Shown here in pieces: positions 24,138-33,674 of a stretch of 64,000 bases of DNA. The stretch is taken from the NCBI GenBank assembly GCA_002389505.1, contig DGPA01000027.1:1-64000 (forward strand). The letters are read 5' to 3'. The DNA comes from Halieaceae bacterium UBA4452 (GTDB taxonomy: Bacteria > Pseudomonadota > Gammaproteobacteria > Pseudomonadales > Halieaceae). The notes under the pieces were generated by a model that did not search any database, was not told the origin of the DNA, and saw only the letters and a list, made by a program, of their open reading frames with translations. The stretch's first letter is position 1; each line of letters starts with the position of its first letter. A program made the position numbers and the translations under genes.

Positions 24138-25541
24138 ATGCTATTCCCTGTGTTGTTATCTGGTGGTGTTGGAACGCGGCTCTGGCCCGTGTCCAGGGAG
24201 GGTCGTCCCAAGCAGTTTTTGTCGTTTGGGGGGAGACGGTCTATGCTGCAGGAGACCCATGCTCGGCTTGAGAATATTGATTTGGCAGCGCCGATAGTGG
24301 TCTGTAATGAAGAGCATCGTTTTCTTGTTGCGGAACAAATGCGTGAAATTAACGTAGCCACCGCGGCGATGATTTTGGAGCCTGAGGGACGCAATACCGC
24401 ACCGGCCATTGCGTTAGCCGCTATTAAGGCCCTTGAAGAAGATGCGGATGCACTCGTGTTGATATTGCCTGCCGATCACTATATTGCCAATAAACGCGCG
24501 TTTTCTCTCACGGTAAAATCGGCTTTAGACGATGCTCGCCAGGGGCGACTGGTGACTTTTGGCGTCGTGCCCGATCGTCCTGAAACCGGTTTTGGCTATA
24601 TTCGCTGTGGGGAGGCGCTATCTGAATCGACCTTTACACTATCTTCTTTTATCGAGAAACCCGATCGAGCCACAGCAAAAGCCTATCTTGAAGAGGGCAC
24701 TTATTTGTGGAATAGCGGCATGTTTTTGTTTCGTGCCGATTGTTATCTTAAAACGCTGGCGACGTATCAGCCGGCCATCGCCGGAGCCTGTCGACAGGCC
24801 ATGGCGGGCGCTACGGTAGATATGGATTTTTTGCGGCCCGATAGAGAGGCTTTTTTGTCTTGTCCCTCTAATAGTATCGATTACGCGGTCATGGAGAGAA
24901 CCGACTCAGGTGCCGTCGTGGCACTGGATTGTGGCTGGAGTGATATTGGTGCGTGGTCAGCATTGTGGGACATTGGCCAATGTGATGCTGCCGGTAATGT
25001 GATAGAAGGCGATGCGCTGGTCCAAGATACAAAGAACAGTTATATCTATTCCCAAACGCGGTTAGTCACTACCACCGGGGTGGACAACCTTGTTGTTGTC
25101 GAAACAGCCGACGCTGTATTGGTCGCGGATCGCGATAAGGTTCAAAATGTGAAAGCGCTGGTAGCCGATTTAAAAGCCCAAGGGCGTAGTGAGGCGACAG
25201 TCCATCAACGCGTCTTTCGTCCGTGGGGCTCTTACGAATCGCTTGTTGTTTCTGATCGTTTTCAAGTTAAGCGCATCGTGGTAAATCCCGGTCAGAAGTT
25301 GTCCTTGCAAAAGCACTTTCATCGAGCAGAACACTGGATTGTTGTTGCCGGCACGGCAGAAGTTACGCGAGGCGATGAAATACTGATGTTGAGTGAAGAT
25401 CAGTCGACCTATATCCCATTAGGGACGAAACACCGCTTAGCCAATCCCGGTCATATTCCTCTTGAGCTGATTGAAGTCCAGTCGGGATCGTATTTAGGTG
25501 AGGACGATATTGTTAGGTTTGAAGATGTTTACGGACGTTAA
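24138..25541 (+). CDS. manC: Mannose-1-phosphate guanylyltransferase / mannose-6-phosphate isomerase
   Basis: A bifunctional type II PMI/GMP enzyme of 467 residues, which makes GDP-mannose and interconverts fructose-6-P and mannose-6-P. The N-terminal nucleotidyltransferase has LLSGGVGTRLWPVSREGRPKQF at residues 7-28 and the FVEKP-like FIEKPD. The C-terminal cupin (residues 350-460) has the isomerase motif QKHFHRAEHWIVV. ATG 24138 follows GGAAGGAG (24124-24131). galU follows within 16 bp and cpsG after that, so this is a sugar-nucleotide operon for capsule, lipopolysaccharide or exopolysaccharide. Confidence 0.95.
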   Translation: MLFPVLLSGGVGTRLWPVSREGRPKQFLSFGGRRSMLQETHARLENIDLAAPIVVCNEEHRFLVAEQMREINVATAAMILEPEGRNTAPAIALAAIKALEEDADALVLILPADHYIANKRAFSLTVKSALDDARQGRLVTFGVVPDRPETGFGYIRCGEALSESTFTLSSFIEKPDRATAKAYLEEGTYLWNSGMFLFRADCYLKTLATYQPAIAGACRQAMAGATVDMDFLRPDREAFLSCPSNSIDYAVMERTDSGAVVALDCGWSDIGAWSALWDIGQCDAAGNVIEGDALVQDTKNSYIYSQTRLVTTTGVDNLVVVETADAVLVADRDKVQNVKALVADLKAQGRSEATVHQRVFRPWGSYESLVVSDRFQVKRIVVNPGQKLSLQKHFHRAEHWIVVAGTAEVTRGDEILMLSEDQSTYIPLGTKHRLANPGHIPLELIEVQSGSYLGEDDIVRFEDVYGR

Positions 25542-25556
25542 CGGTAAGGAGTGGCT

Positions 25557-26390
25557 ATGATCAGAAAGTGTCTTTTCCCAGTGGCAGGCTACGGCACGCG
25601 ATTTTTACCGGCCACAAAAAGCATGCCGAAAGAAATGCTGCCAGTGGTGAATAAACCGTTAGTCCAATACGGCGTGGAGGAGGCAATTGAGGCCGGTATG
25701 ATGAACTGTGCTTTTGTTACTGGGCGCGGTAAGCGTGCCATAGCTGATCACTTTGACATCAGCTATGAGTTGGAACATCAAATTGCTGGTAGCAATAAAG
25801 AATCATTGTTGGACAGTATCCGTGATGTCATCAATCAGGGTACGTTTACTATGGTGCGCCAGCGAGAGATGCTTGGGCTTGGCCATGCGGTTCTTACCGG
25901 TGAGTCGCTTATTGGCTCTGAGCCCTTTGGAATGTTGTTATCTGATGATTTATGCGTCAATGACGCTGGACCGGGAGTGATGACGCAGCTGGCTAAAATA
26001 TATGAGCGATTTGGCTGTTCCGTTGTTGCGGTGCAAGAAGTGCCTATGGAGGAAGTACATCGGTATGGCGTTATCGATGGTCAGCAGTTACAAGACGGCC
26101 TGTATCGGGTTGAAAGCATGGTGGAAAAGCCCGCGGCCGACAACGCGCCATCAAATTTAGCTATCATCGGGCGCTATATTTTGACTCCGGATATTTTCGA
26201 TATCCTCCGAAACACGCCGCCGGGGGCCGGCGGTGAAGTCCAGATTACCGATGCACTGCAAACTCAGGCGAAGAATGGCAGCGTGCTGGCTTATAAATTT
26301 CATGGTCGACGCTTCGATTGTGGAAGCGTGCCGGGATTTGTCGAGGCTACTAATTTCGTTTTCAACAACCTCTTCGGGACGAACACCTGA
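25557..26390 (+). CDS. galU: UTP-glucose-1-phosphate uridylyltransferase
   Basis: GalU makes UDP-glucose from UTP and glucose-1-phosphate. The 277-residue protein has the nucleotidyltransferase signature PVAGYGTRFLPATKSMPKEM at residues 8-27 and VEKP, GGEIQLTDA-like GGEVQITDALQ. I chose ATG 25557, five to six bases after AAGGAG. A GTG at 25551 falls on that ribosome-binding site. It overlaps cpsG by one base (TGATG). Confidence 0.95.
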   Translation: MIRKCLFPVAGYGTRFLPATKSMPKEMLPVVNKPLVQYGVEEAIEAGMMNCAFVTGRGKRAIADHFDISYELEHQIAGSNKESLLDSIRDVINQGTFTMVRQREMLGLGHAVLTGESLIGSEPFGMLLSDDLCVNDAGPGVMTQLAKIYERFGCSVVAVQEVPMEEVHRYGVIDGQQLQDGLYRVESMVEKPAADNAPSNLAIIGRYILTPDIFDILRNTPPGAGGEVQITDALQTQAKNGSVLAYKFHGRRFDCGSVPGFVEATNFVFNNLFGTNT

Positions 26391-27745
26391 TGCCCGCCGC
26401 CATGACCTGCTTTAAAGCCTATGACGTAAGGGGAAGAATTCCCGATCAGTTGAATGAAGACATTGCACGCCGTATTGGCCGGGCCTACGCTGAAGTGGTC
26501 AACCCGGGTACCGTGGTGGTTGGGCATGATATTCGACTGACCAGCGAGCCAATTAAGCACGCGCTGGTAGCGGGTCTGCGGGAACAGGGTGTCGATGTCA
26601 GAGATATTGGCCTTTGTGGTACTGAAGAAATCTACTTTGCGACGACCCACCTTGGGGTTGGCGGTGGCATTGTGGTGACAGCGAGCCACAACCCGAAAGA
26701 TTACAATGGTATGAAATTCGTCCGCTCTGGGGCGCAACCGATATCCGGTGACTCTGGCTTGAAAGCTATTGAAGCCCTTGTGCAAGCCAATGCTTTCACC
26801 GCCGCTGTTGATCCCGGTGAATACCAACGGGTATCTACCTTCGATGCCTATACCGCCCATTTACTGAGCTATGTCGATGTCCATGAGCTCAAGCCACTTA
26901 AGATTGTCTGTAACGCAGGGAATGGTGGTGCAGGTCCGGTGGTGGATGAGCTTGAGCTGAGCCTCCCTTTCACCTTTATCAAAGTGCACCATACGGCCGA
27001 TGGTCATTTCCCAAACGGTGTGCCGAATCCGCTGCTAGAGGAGAATCGATCAGCGACGGCTGAACGGGTCCGTAGTGAAAACGCAGATCTTGGTATTGCC
27101 TGGGATGGCGACTTTGATCGTTGTTTTTTCTTCGATGAGACCGGGGCTTTTATAGAGGGTTATTATATTGTCGGCCTCTTGGCAGAGGCGTTTCTCGCCA
27201 AAGCGGGTTCACAGCGAATCGTTCATGATCCACGTTTGACTTGGAATACCCGAGACATCGTGGTTGGTTCCGGCGGTGAAGCGATACAAAGTAAAACAGG
27301 GCACGCGTTTATTAAAGAGCGCATGCGGGAAGTTGATGCCATTTATGGTGGTGAAATGAGCGCCCATCATTATTTTCGAGATTTCGCTTACTGCGATAGC
27401 GGCATGATCCCCTGGTTGCTTGTCACTGCTTTGATGGCTACCCGTGACAAATCACTCTCTGAGTTAGTGAGGGAAAGAGAGGCATTGTTCCCGTGTTCCG
27501 GGGAGATTAACCGCACCATTAAAGACCCCAAAGGATTGATAAATAGCGTCGAGGCCCACTATGGGCCCGGCTCTAAACGCATTGAGTATGTCGATGGTCT
27601 GAGTATTGAATTAGATGACTGGCGGTTCAATTTGCGCATGTCCAACACGGAGCCCGTGGTGCGACTCAATGTTGAAAGTCGTGGTAACCGGGAGCTTATG
27701 GAAAGAAAGACCCATGAGCTCTTGGCTATGATTGATGCTACCTGA
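26390..27745 (+). CDS. cpsG: Phosphomannomutase
   Basis: CpsG/ManB converts mannose-6-phosphate to mannose-1-phosphate, the substrate of ManC upstream. The 451-residue alpha-D-phosphohexomutase carries the phosphoserine loop TASHNPKDYNG, the metal loop DGDFDRCFFFD, the sugar loop GGEMSAHHYFRD and the phosphate loop RMSNTEPVVRLNVESRG. Close similarity to E. coli CpsG distinguishes it from AlgC-type dual mutases. The start overlaps galU (TGATG). Only four bases separate its stop from that of convergent pgi. Confidence 0.94.
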   Translation: MPAAMTCFKAYDVRGRIPDQLNEDIARRIGRAYAEVVNPGTVVVGHDIRLTSEPIKHALVAGLREQGVDVRDIGLCGTEEIYFATTHLGVGGGIVVTASHNPKDYNGMKFVRSGAQPISGDSGLKAIEALVQANAFTAAVDPGEYQRVSTFDAYTAHLLSYVDVHELKPLKIVCNAGNGGAGPVVDELELSLPFTFIKVHHTADGHFPNGVPNPLLEENRSATAERVRSENADLGIAWDGDFDRCFFFDETGAFIEGYYIVGLLAEAFLAKAGSQRIVHDPRLTWNTRDIVVGSGGEAIQSKTGHAFIKERMREVDAIYGGEMSAHHYFRDFAYCDSGMIPWLLVTALMATRDKSLSELVREREALFPCSGEINRTIKDPKGLINSVEAHYGPGSKRIEYVDGLSIELDDWRFNLRMSNTEPVVRLNVESRGNRELMERKTHELLAMIDAT

Positions 27746-27749
27746 GAGC

Positions 27750-29363
27750 CTAGGGGTTAAGCGCTCTCCATGCGCTGACAAGATTGGCAGTGGCGGGATC
27801 AAGGCTTTCAATGTCTTGGCCTGATTCGAGAATTTTATCGATGTGTTGCCCGATGACTTTTCCTAATTCGACCCCCCACTGATCAAATGCATTGATGTTA
27901 AAAAGTCGACTCAAGAAAAAGGTCTTGTGCTCGTAGGCGGCAATAAGCGCCCCTAAATAGTGGGGTGATACGCCATGAAACGTGATCACGGAGTGGGGGT
28001 GGTTGCCGGGCATGACATAGTGCGCCGCCATCAGTTCATCTTGACTGCGTGCCTTGGCAAGCGCCTGCGCTTGCGCTTCACTCCGGCCAATCATAAAGGC
28101 ACGGCTTTGCGCGAGAGCATTAGCGGCTAGTTTTCTATGGGCTACGTGGTCTACCTCGCCATTGGTCAGGGGTAAAATCAGGTCCGCACTGAACCCCCGG
28201 TTGCCCTGATGGAGACATTGGTAATAGCTATGCTGGCCGATAGTTCCTGATGAACCCCAAACAACAGGCGCAGTAGGATGTTGACTAGTGGTTCCATCGA
28301 GCTGGGTTCGTTTGCCATTTGATTCCATGGTCAGCTGTTGTAGAAACTCTGTGAATGCCGATAACCGCTGGGAGTAAGGCAGCACCAAATGTGTCTCGGT
28401 CTTGAGGTACAAGGTATTCCACCACTCCAACAACGCCATGATGATAGGCAGGTTAGAGTGAGGGGGCGTTTCGAGGGTGTGGGCGTCCATAGCTCGCGCG
28501 CCCTCAAGCAGCGCCGCAAACGCTGTCCATCCAAGCTGTAAAGCAATGACTAATCCTATCGCTGACCACACTGAGTAACGACCACCCACCCAGTCCCATA
28601 GGGGAAAGCACTGCGTCGGATCTATCCCAAATTGTTCCGCTGCCTCGACATTGGTGGTGACTGCCACCACGTGCTCGCGAATGGCAGCCGGTGTTGCCCC
28701 CCCGGACAACAACCACTCTCGGGCACGCAAAGCATTGCTGAGCGTCTCTTCGGTAGTGAAGGATTTAGAACAAACAATGAACAGGGTGGAGGCGGGATTA
28801 AGGCTAGTGAGAATTTCCTGTAGATCCTGGGGATCGACATTGGCAACGAAATGTGCCCGAAGTTTAGGCGTAGCGGTCCGCAGTGCCCGGCTGACCATTC
28901 TGGGGCCTAAATCCGATCCGCCAATACCAATATTGACGACATCGGTGAAGGTCAGCCCAGAAAAACCTTTACGCCGACCGTCATGCACCTCGCCAACAAG
29001 GTGGCGCATTGACGCAAGTGTAGCGTTAACGGCTTTATGCTTCGCCGGTGAAACACTCGCAGCGGTACCTCGAAGCAGGGTATGAAGCGCAGGTCGCTGC
29101 TCAGTGATGTTCACCTCAGCGCCGTTAACCAGATCGCTATAGGCCGCGCTCAATGAGGCGTCATTAGCCAGTTCAAGAAGCTGATCAAGATGTTCCTCAG
29201 CGAGAAGCTGCTTGGAGTAGTCAAGGGTAATACCTGCGCCGGTGCATTGAAAAGTAGCGGCCCGAGCAGGGTTAGCAGTGAATAGATCGTCGACTGTTTG
29301 ACGTTTGACCTCGGCTGCCGAACGTCGCAAAGCCTCATCCATACCCTGCGCAATGGGTTGCAT
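27750..29363 (-). CDS. pgi: Glucose-6-phosphate isomerase
   Basis: Pgi interconverts glucose-6-P and fructose-6-P, linking glycolysis to the sugar-nucleotide genes next door. The 537-residue protein is close to the usual 549. It has GIGGSDLGP, CSKSFTTEETLSNA, the catalytic ESNGK and GTIGQHSYYQ motifs, and a C-terminal catalytic lysine in WGVELGKV. Start ATG 29363 lies two bases after the ispB stop, so it is probably in an operon with ispB. Confidence 0.96.
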   Translation of the reverse strand: MQPIAQGMDEALRRSAAEVKRQTVDDLFTANPARAATFQCTGAGITLDYSKQLLAEEHLDQLLELANDASLSAAYSDLVNGAEVNITEQRPALHTLLRGTAASVSPAKHKAVNATLASMRHLVGEVHDGRRKGFSGLTFTDVVNIGIGGSDLGPRMVSRALRTATPKLRAHFVANVDPQDLQEILTSLNPASTLFIVCSKSFTTEETLSNALRAREWLLSGGATPAAIREHVVAVTTNVEAAEQFGIDPTQCFPLWDWVGGRYSVWSAIGLVIALQLGWTAFAALLEGARAMDAHTLETPPHSNLPIIMALLEWWNTLYLKTETHLVLPYSQRLSAFTEFLQQLTMESNGKRTQLDGTTSQHPTAPVVWGSSGTIGQHSYYQCLHQGNRGFSADLILPLTNGEVDHVAHRKLAANALAQSRAFMIGRSEAQAQALAKARSQDELMAAHYVMPGNHPHSVITFHGVSPHYLGALIAAYEHKTFFLSRLFNINAFDQWGVELGKVIGQHIDKILESGQDIESLDPATANLVSAWRALNP

Positions 29364-29365
29364 GG

Positions 29366-30328
29366 TCAGTGATGCCGTGAGACGGCGAGATCGGCGAGAT
29401 CAGCGAGCGCTGTTTTTGCCTTTGAATCGCTCAAGTCCATCAACGCTGCTTTTGCCATATGACGATGGTGCAAGGCCTGCTCTGTGGTGTATTCGGTTCC
29501 CTTGCAGCGCGCCACAGCGGCAATCACGTCGACGAGTCGCTCACTGGATTTGTTTTGTAGGGCTTCGAAGACCAGCTCCCGGTCGCTTTTGCTGCCCGTA
29601 TTTAACACGTGGATTAACGGCAAGGTCGTTTTGCCCTCATTGAGATCGTCACCAATGTTTTTGCCGGTTTCAGCGGGGTTGCCCGTGTAATCAAGGACAT
29701 CATCAATCATCTGGAAGGCTATGCCGAGGTGCAGCCCGTAGTCATGAAGAGCCTGCTGTTGCTCGGTTGCGCCACACAAAATGGCAGCACCTCGACAGGC
29801 AGCAGCAAATAAGATTGCGGTCTTACGCTCGATGACTTCCCGATATTGAGACTCATTAATGGTCGCATCGCCTGCCCTGACCAGCTGTAAGACTTCACCC
29901 TCAGCGATGATATTTGTGGTGTTTGCCATGTGGTGGAGTAGAGTCAAATCCCCTAGCTGCACCATGAGTTGAAACGCGCGGGTGTACATAAAGTCGCCAA
30001 CCAATACACTGGGTGCATTGCCAAACGCTTCATTGGCTGTTGGGCGACCGCGACGCAGGCTGGAAATATCAACGACGTCATCGTGCAGAAGTGTGGCAGT
30101 GTGGATAAACTCGATCACTGCAGCAAATTTTATGTGTGCTTCGCCCACCCCGCCCAGGGCTTTGGCAGCCAGCAATGCCAGAAGGGGCCGTAGTCGCTTG
30201 CCACCGGCAGCGACAATATAATGGCCGACACTTTCTACCATGTCGACGTCAGAGCGCAGCTGGTTGACGATGAGGTCATTGACCTGACCGAACTCCTCCG
30301 CCACGATGGCGCGGATATCTTCTATCAC
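29366..30328 (-). CDS. ispB: Polyprenyl (octaprenyl) diphosphate synthase
   Basis: This trans-prenyltransferase makes the long side chain of ubiquinone and menaquinone. The protein has the first aspartate-rich motif DDVVD (residues 83-87 from the chosen start), the second DDVLD near 209 and GDDLNEGKTTLP. I use GTG 30328, eight bases after GGAGA, giving 320 residues. An upstream TTG at 30352 would sit almost on the predicted -10 box. The family usually lies just before rplU-rpmA in divergent orientation, as here. Chain length cannot be read from sequence alone. Confidence 0.94.
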   Translation of the reverse strand: MIEDIRAIVAEEFGQVNDLIVNQLRSDVDMVESVGHYIVAAGGKRLRPLLALLAAKALGGVGEAHIKFAAVIEFIHTATLLHDDVVDISSLRRGRPTANEAFGNAPSVLVGDFMYTRAFQLMVQLGDLTLLHHMANTTNIIAEGEVLQLVRAGDATINESQYREVIERKTAILFAAACRGAAILCGATEQQQALHDYGLHLGIAFQMIDDVLDYTGNPAETGKNIGDDLNEGKTTLPLIHVLNTGSKSDRELVFEALQNKSSERLVDVIAAVARCKGTEYTTEQALHHRHMAKAALMDLSDSKAKTALADLADLAVSRHH

Positions 30329-30353
30329 AAGGGAAATCTCCGAATTGCCCAAG

Positions 30354-30383
30354 AGTATAATCGTCCCAGGTGCAGTCTGTCAC
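30354..30383 (-). promoter_or_regulatory. Predicted ispB promoter
   Basis: On the minus strand GTGACA (30383-30378), an 18-bp spacer and TATACT (30359-30354). The start would fall near 30347, leaving about 20 nt to the GTG at 30328. This supports the shorter ispB start. Confidence 0.5.
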
Positions 30384-30511
30384 GAGGGATGCGCGGCGAT
30401 TGGCCGTTGGGTGAGCACATAACGCTTTTTTTTGCCTGCTATGGTGTTCTACTAGCCCGTCTTCAGCCCTCTGGGCATCAAGGTTTGCGGCTTTTGGGGT
30501 GTTATTGCCCC

Positions 30512-30540
30512 TTGCGTTTAACGCATTCCTTGCATACACT
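30512..30540 (+). promoter_or_regulatory. Predicted rplU-rpmA promoter
   Basis: TTGCGT (30512-30517), a 17-bp spacer and TACACT (30535-30540). The roughly 110-nt leader to rplU contains a CCCCG/CGGGG hairpin around 30564-30580, not followed by a T-tract. The rest of the 328-bp gap between ispB and rplU holds only the ispB promoter. Confidence 0.55.
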
Positions 30541-30656
30541 TCGCGCCCTTGAATTTATTCGTGCCCCGCCCTGTCGGGGGTGACCCAGTGCCTGGCCTCT
30601 GCCCCGCTTTTTAGCATCATGTAACCGGCGAGCAGGCTAACTGATTGGAGAGTGTG

Positions 30657-30968
30657 ATGTACGCAGTGTTTGAAAGCGGTGGTAAGCAACACCGTGTTAT
30701 CGAAGGTGAAACCTTGAAGCTGGAGAAGCTAGAGGCGGCCACCGGTGAGACGGTCGAGTTTGACAACGTGCTTATGGTGGGCGAAGGCGAGAGCGTTACT
30801 ATCGGCACACCCAAGGTCGAGGGCGGCAAGGTAATGGCCGAGGTTATTGCCCAAGGTCGTCACGACAAAATTCGCATTGTTAAGTTTAACCGACGCAAGC
30901 ATTACCGAAACGAAACCGGACACCGACAGTGGTTTACTGAAGTTAAGATTACCGGCATCCAGGGCTGA
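30657..30968 (+). CDS. rplU: 50S ribosomal protein L21
   Basis: A 103-residue L21, the E. coli length, beginning MYAVFESGGKQHRV and ending HRQWFTEVKITGI. ATG 30657 follows TTGGAGAG; an in-frame TTG four codons earlier is rejected. It is followed by rpmA after 13 bases. Confidence 0.97.
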   Translation: MYAVFESGGKQHRVIEGETLKLEKLEAATGETVEFDNVLMVGEGESVTIGTPKVEGGKVMAEVIAQGRHDKIRIVKFNRRKHYRNETGHRQWFTEVKITGIQG

Positions 30969-30981
30969 TAGGAGAGTAGAA

Positions 30982-31239
30982 ATGGCGCACAAAAAGGCAG
31001 GCGGTAGTACACGTAACGGTCGCGATTCTCAGAGTAAGCGGCTCGGTGTCAAAGTATTTGGTGGGCAAGCTATTGATGCTGGTGGCATTATCATTCGTCA
31101 ACGCGGCACCAAGGTCCACCCGGGTGAAAATGTAGGCTGCGGTAAGGACCACACCCTGTTTGCTACTGCAACCGGGAAGGTGGAGTTTTATGCGGGCGGT
31201 CCTCGTATGCGCAAACATGTGCGTGTTGTTAGTCCCTGA
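30982..31239 (+). CDS. rpmA: 50S ribosomal protein L27
   Basis: An 85-residue L27 (MAHKKAGGSTRNGRDSQSKR) whose N-terminal arm reaches the peptidyl-transferase centre. The N-terminus has no cleavable extension of the Firmicute type. A strong terminator follows 24 bases downstream. Confidence 0.98.
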   Translation: MAHKKAGGSTRNGRDSQSKRLGVKVFGGQAIDAGGIIIRQRGTKVHPGENVGCGKDHTLFATATGKVEFYAGGPRMRKHVRVVSP

Positions 31240-31263
31240 TCGTAAGTCTTTGTTAGATTTTGA

Positions 31264-31291
31264 AAGCCTCGTTTTCGGACGAGGCTTTTTT
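31264..31291 (+). terminator. Intrinsic terminator after rplU-rpmA
   Basis: AAGCCTCG (31264-31271) pairs with CGAGGCTT (31280-31287) around an 8-nt loop and runs into a T-tract (31286-31291). It separates the ribosomal transcript from obgE. Confidence 0.9.
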
Positions 31292-31339
31292 GTTTATAGA
31301 GCACTGCCACTCACTGGGGAACACCAGTAAACTGTCATT

Positions 31340-32548
31340 ATGAAATTCGTCGACGAAGCATCAATAGAAGTGTTCGCTGGAAACGGTGGAGGCGGTTGTG
31401 TGAGCTTTCGCCGAGAAAAGTACATCCCCAAAGGCGGCCCTGATGGCGGTGATGGCGGTGATGGGGGGAGCGTCTATTTACGCGGTGACGACGCGCTCAA
31501 TACCATGATCGATTATCGCTATACTCGCCGGCATCGGGCGGAAGATGGCGCTGCAGGTAAGGGGCGTAACTGCACGGGCAAAGCGGGTAATGACCTGTAT
31601 TTACCGGTTCCCATTGGAACGACGGTGATCGATGAAGATACCGGTGACATCTTGGGCGATATTCAGGAGCACGAGCAACTGCTACTTGTGGCTCAGGGTG
31701 GCTTTCACGGACTGGGTAATACGCGCTACAAGTCGAGTATTAATCGAGCGCCGCGCCAGTCAACCCCGGGCTCTGATGGCGATAACCGTCGTATAAAACT
31801 CGAGTTGAAGGTGCTTGCCGATGTCGGTTTGTTGGGACTGCCCAACGCTGGAAAGTCAACATTCATTCGAGCGGTGTCCTCAGCAACACCGAAAGTGGCG
31901 GATTATCCGTTCACTACGTTGATTCCAAATTTGGGCGTAGTAAAAGTTGATGCCTATCGCTCCTTTGTCGTTGCCGACATTCCAGGCCTCATTGAAGGCG
32001 CCTCCGATGGCGCGGGATTGGGCATTCGGTTTTTAAAGCACCTCACACGCAATCGTATTCTGTTGCATATTGTCGATTTAGCCCCTTTGGATGACAGCGA
32101 CCCCGCTGAGGCCGCGTTGAGTATAGTTCGGGAGTTGGAGCGGTTTAGTCCGACGTTGGCAGCGCGTCCCCGCTGGTTGATTCTTAATAAAGTGGACTTG
32201 CTGGACGATCAGCAGCGACACGTACGCCACCAAGCCGTCATCGATGCCCTGTCCTGGCGCGGACCGGTTTATGAGATGGCGGCTATTTCAAAAACAGGTA
32301 CCAGTACTATTGCCGGTGATTTGATGACCTGCGTTGAAGGTCTACAAGCCGCTGAGCAGGACAGCGAAGAAGTCGCTGAAGCTGAGCGCAACGTTCAAAA
32401 CCGAATGCAGCAGGAAGCTCGAGAACGCATTGAGCACCTAAGATCGACGCATGCTGCCGAGCGTAAGGCGCAAAAAGAGAGTGCGCTTCACGATGACGAT
32501 AGCAGCGACGGTGATGATATAAACGTCAAAGTAGAGTATCGGCTGTGA
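31340..32548 (+). CDS. obgE: GTPase Obg/CgtA
   Basis: Obg is an essential GTPase in late 50S assembly and stress control. The 402-residue protein has the glycine-rich Obg fold (residues 1-158, GGPDGGDGGDGGSVY), the G domain with GLPNAGKST near residue 167, DIPGLIEGA and NKVD, and an acidic C-terminal tail (DDDSSDGDD). The usual rplU-rpmA-obgE order is kept, with its own spacing after a terminator. It overlaps proB by four bases. Confidence 0.97.
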   Translation: MKFVDEASIEVFAGNGGGGCVSFRREKYIPKGGPDGGDGGDGGSVYLRGDDALNTMIDYRYTRRHRAEDGAAGKGRNCTGKAGNDLYLPVPIGTTVIDEDTGDILGDIQEHEQLLLVAQGGFHGLGNTRYKSSINRAPRQSTPGSDGDNRRIKLELKVLADVGLLGLPNAGKSTFIRAVSSATPKVADYPFTTLIPNLGVVKVDAYRSFVVADIPGLIEGASDGAGLGIRFLKHLTRNRILLHIVDLAPLDDSDPAEAALSIVRELERFSPTLAARPRWLILNKVDLLDDQQRHVRHQAVIDALSWRGPVYEMAAISKTGTSTIAGDLMTCVEGLQAAEQDSEEVAEAERNVQNRMQQEARERIEHLRSTHAAERKAQKESALHDDDSSDGDDINVKVEYRL

Positions 32549-33672
32549 GCGTAGTCCAACGTCAGCAGCTGATTGATGCGAAGCGGTGGGTGGTTAAAAT
32601 CGGCAGCGCACTGTTGACCGATGAAGGTCGTCGTTTGGACCAGACGATGATCCATAATCTGGTGCAGCAGCTTGTGGTTCTTCAAGCGCGTGGCTGCGAG
32701 GTGGTTTTGGTATCCAGTGGTGCGGTTGCTGCAGGCGTTGTGCGACTTGGTTTTGAACAGCGCCCTCGCCATTTACATGATTTACAAGCCGCTGCTGCTG
32801 TTGGCCAGTCAACCCTCATTCGGGCCTATGAGGACGCCCTTGCGCCGCATGGTATTACCACTGCATTGGTGCTTCTGAGTCATGATGATATCCGCGCTCG
32901 AGACCGATACCTCAATGCGCGAGGGACTCTCAATACGCTTCTTGGAATGGGTGTACTGGCGGTGGTTAATGAGAATGACTCTGTAGTGACCGACGAAATC
33001 CGTTTCGGTGACAACGACACTCTAGCCGCTTTGGTGGCCAATCTGATTGATGCGGATGCACTGCTGATTCTCACGGATCAAGATGGGCTGTTCGATAAGA
33101 ACCCTCGCGAGTACCCAGATGCAAAATTAGTAGCTCGGGCAGACACCGCCGATAATCGACTCGACAGTATGGTGAGCGACGGCGGTGAATTTGGTCGGGG
33201 TGGAATGATTACTAAATTACGCGCGGCACGTATCGGCGCCCGTTCTGGGACCGCAACGGTTATTGCGCATGGTCGACAGGTCAATATCATTCCCAGAGTA
33301 GCCGAGGGCCTGGAGTTAGGCACTTTTTTTACTACCGAACATCGCCCGGACAGTGCACGCAAGCAGTGGTTGGCGAGCCTTATGCATAGCAAAGGCTCAC
33401 TCACCTTGGACGATGGAGCGGTCAATAGCCTGTTGCAGCAGGGGCGATCATTGCTGCCTATTGGTATGACTGCCGTGGCTGGAGACTTTGTGCGTGGTGA
33501 TTTGGTCAGCTGCTATGACACGGCGGGCAAAGAAATTTTCAGGGGATTGGTGAATTACAATGCATCTGAAGCGGCCAAGCTTATCAAGACTCCCTCATCG
33601 GCGATCGAAAATGCGCTGGGCTACGGTGGCGACCCTGAGATGATTCACCGAGATAATTTGGTAAGAGTATAG
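32545..33672 (+). CDS. proB: Glutamate 5-kinase
   Basis: ProB phosphorylates glutamate in the first step of proline synthesis. The 375-residue protein has the amino-acid kinase domain (VVKIGSALLT, VSSGAVAAG, NENDSV, ALLILTDQDGL) and a C-terminal PUA domain (about 280-365). GTG 32545 overlaps the obgE stop (GTGA). proA is not in the window. Confidence 0.96.
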   Translation: MSVVQRQQLIDAKRWVVKIGSALLTDEGRRLDQTMIHNLVQQLVVLQARGCEVVLVSSGAVAAGVVRLGFEQRPRHLHDLQAAAAVGQSTLIRAYEDALAPHGITTALVLLSHDDIRARDRYLNARGTLNTLLGMGVLAVVNENDSVVTDEIRFGDNDTLAALVANLIDADALLILTDQDGLFDKNPREYPDAKLVARADTADNRLDSMVSDGGEFGRGGMITKLRAARIGARSGTATVIAHGRQVNIIPRVAEGLELGTFFTTEHRPDSARKQWLASLMHSKGSLTLDDGAVNSLLQQGRSLLPIGMTAVAGDFVRGDLVSCYDTAGKEIFRGLVNYNASEAAKLIKTPSSAIENALGYGGDPEMIHRDNLVRV

Positions 33673-33674
33673 TG

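Noticed and set aside
30356..30361. Perfect TATAAT on the plus strand before rplU
   Set aside because: No acceptable -35 lies 16-18 bp upstream. It overlaps the minus-strand TATACT, which has a partner, so I assign the region to ispB.
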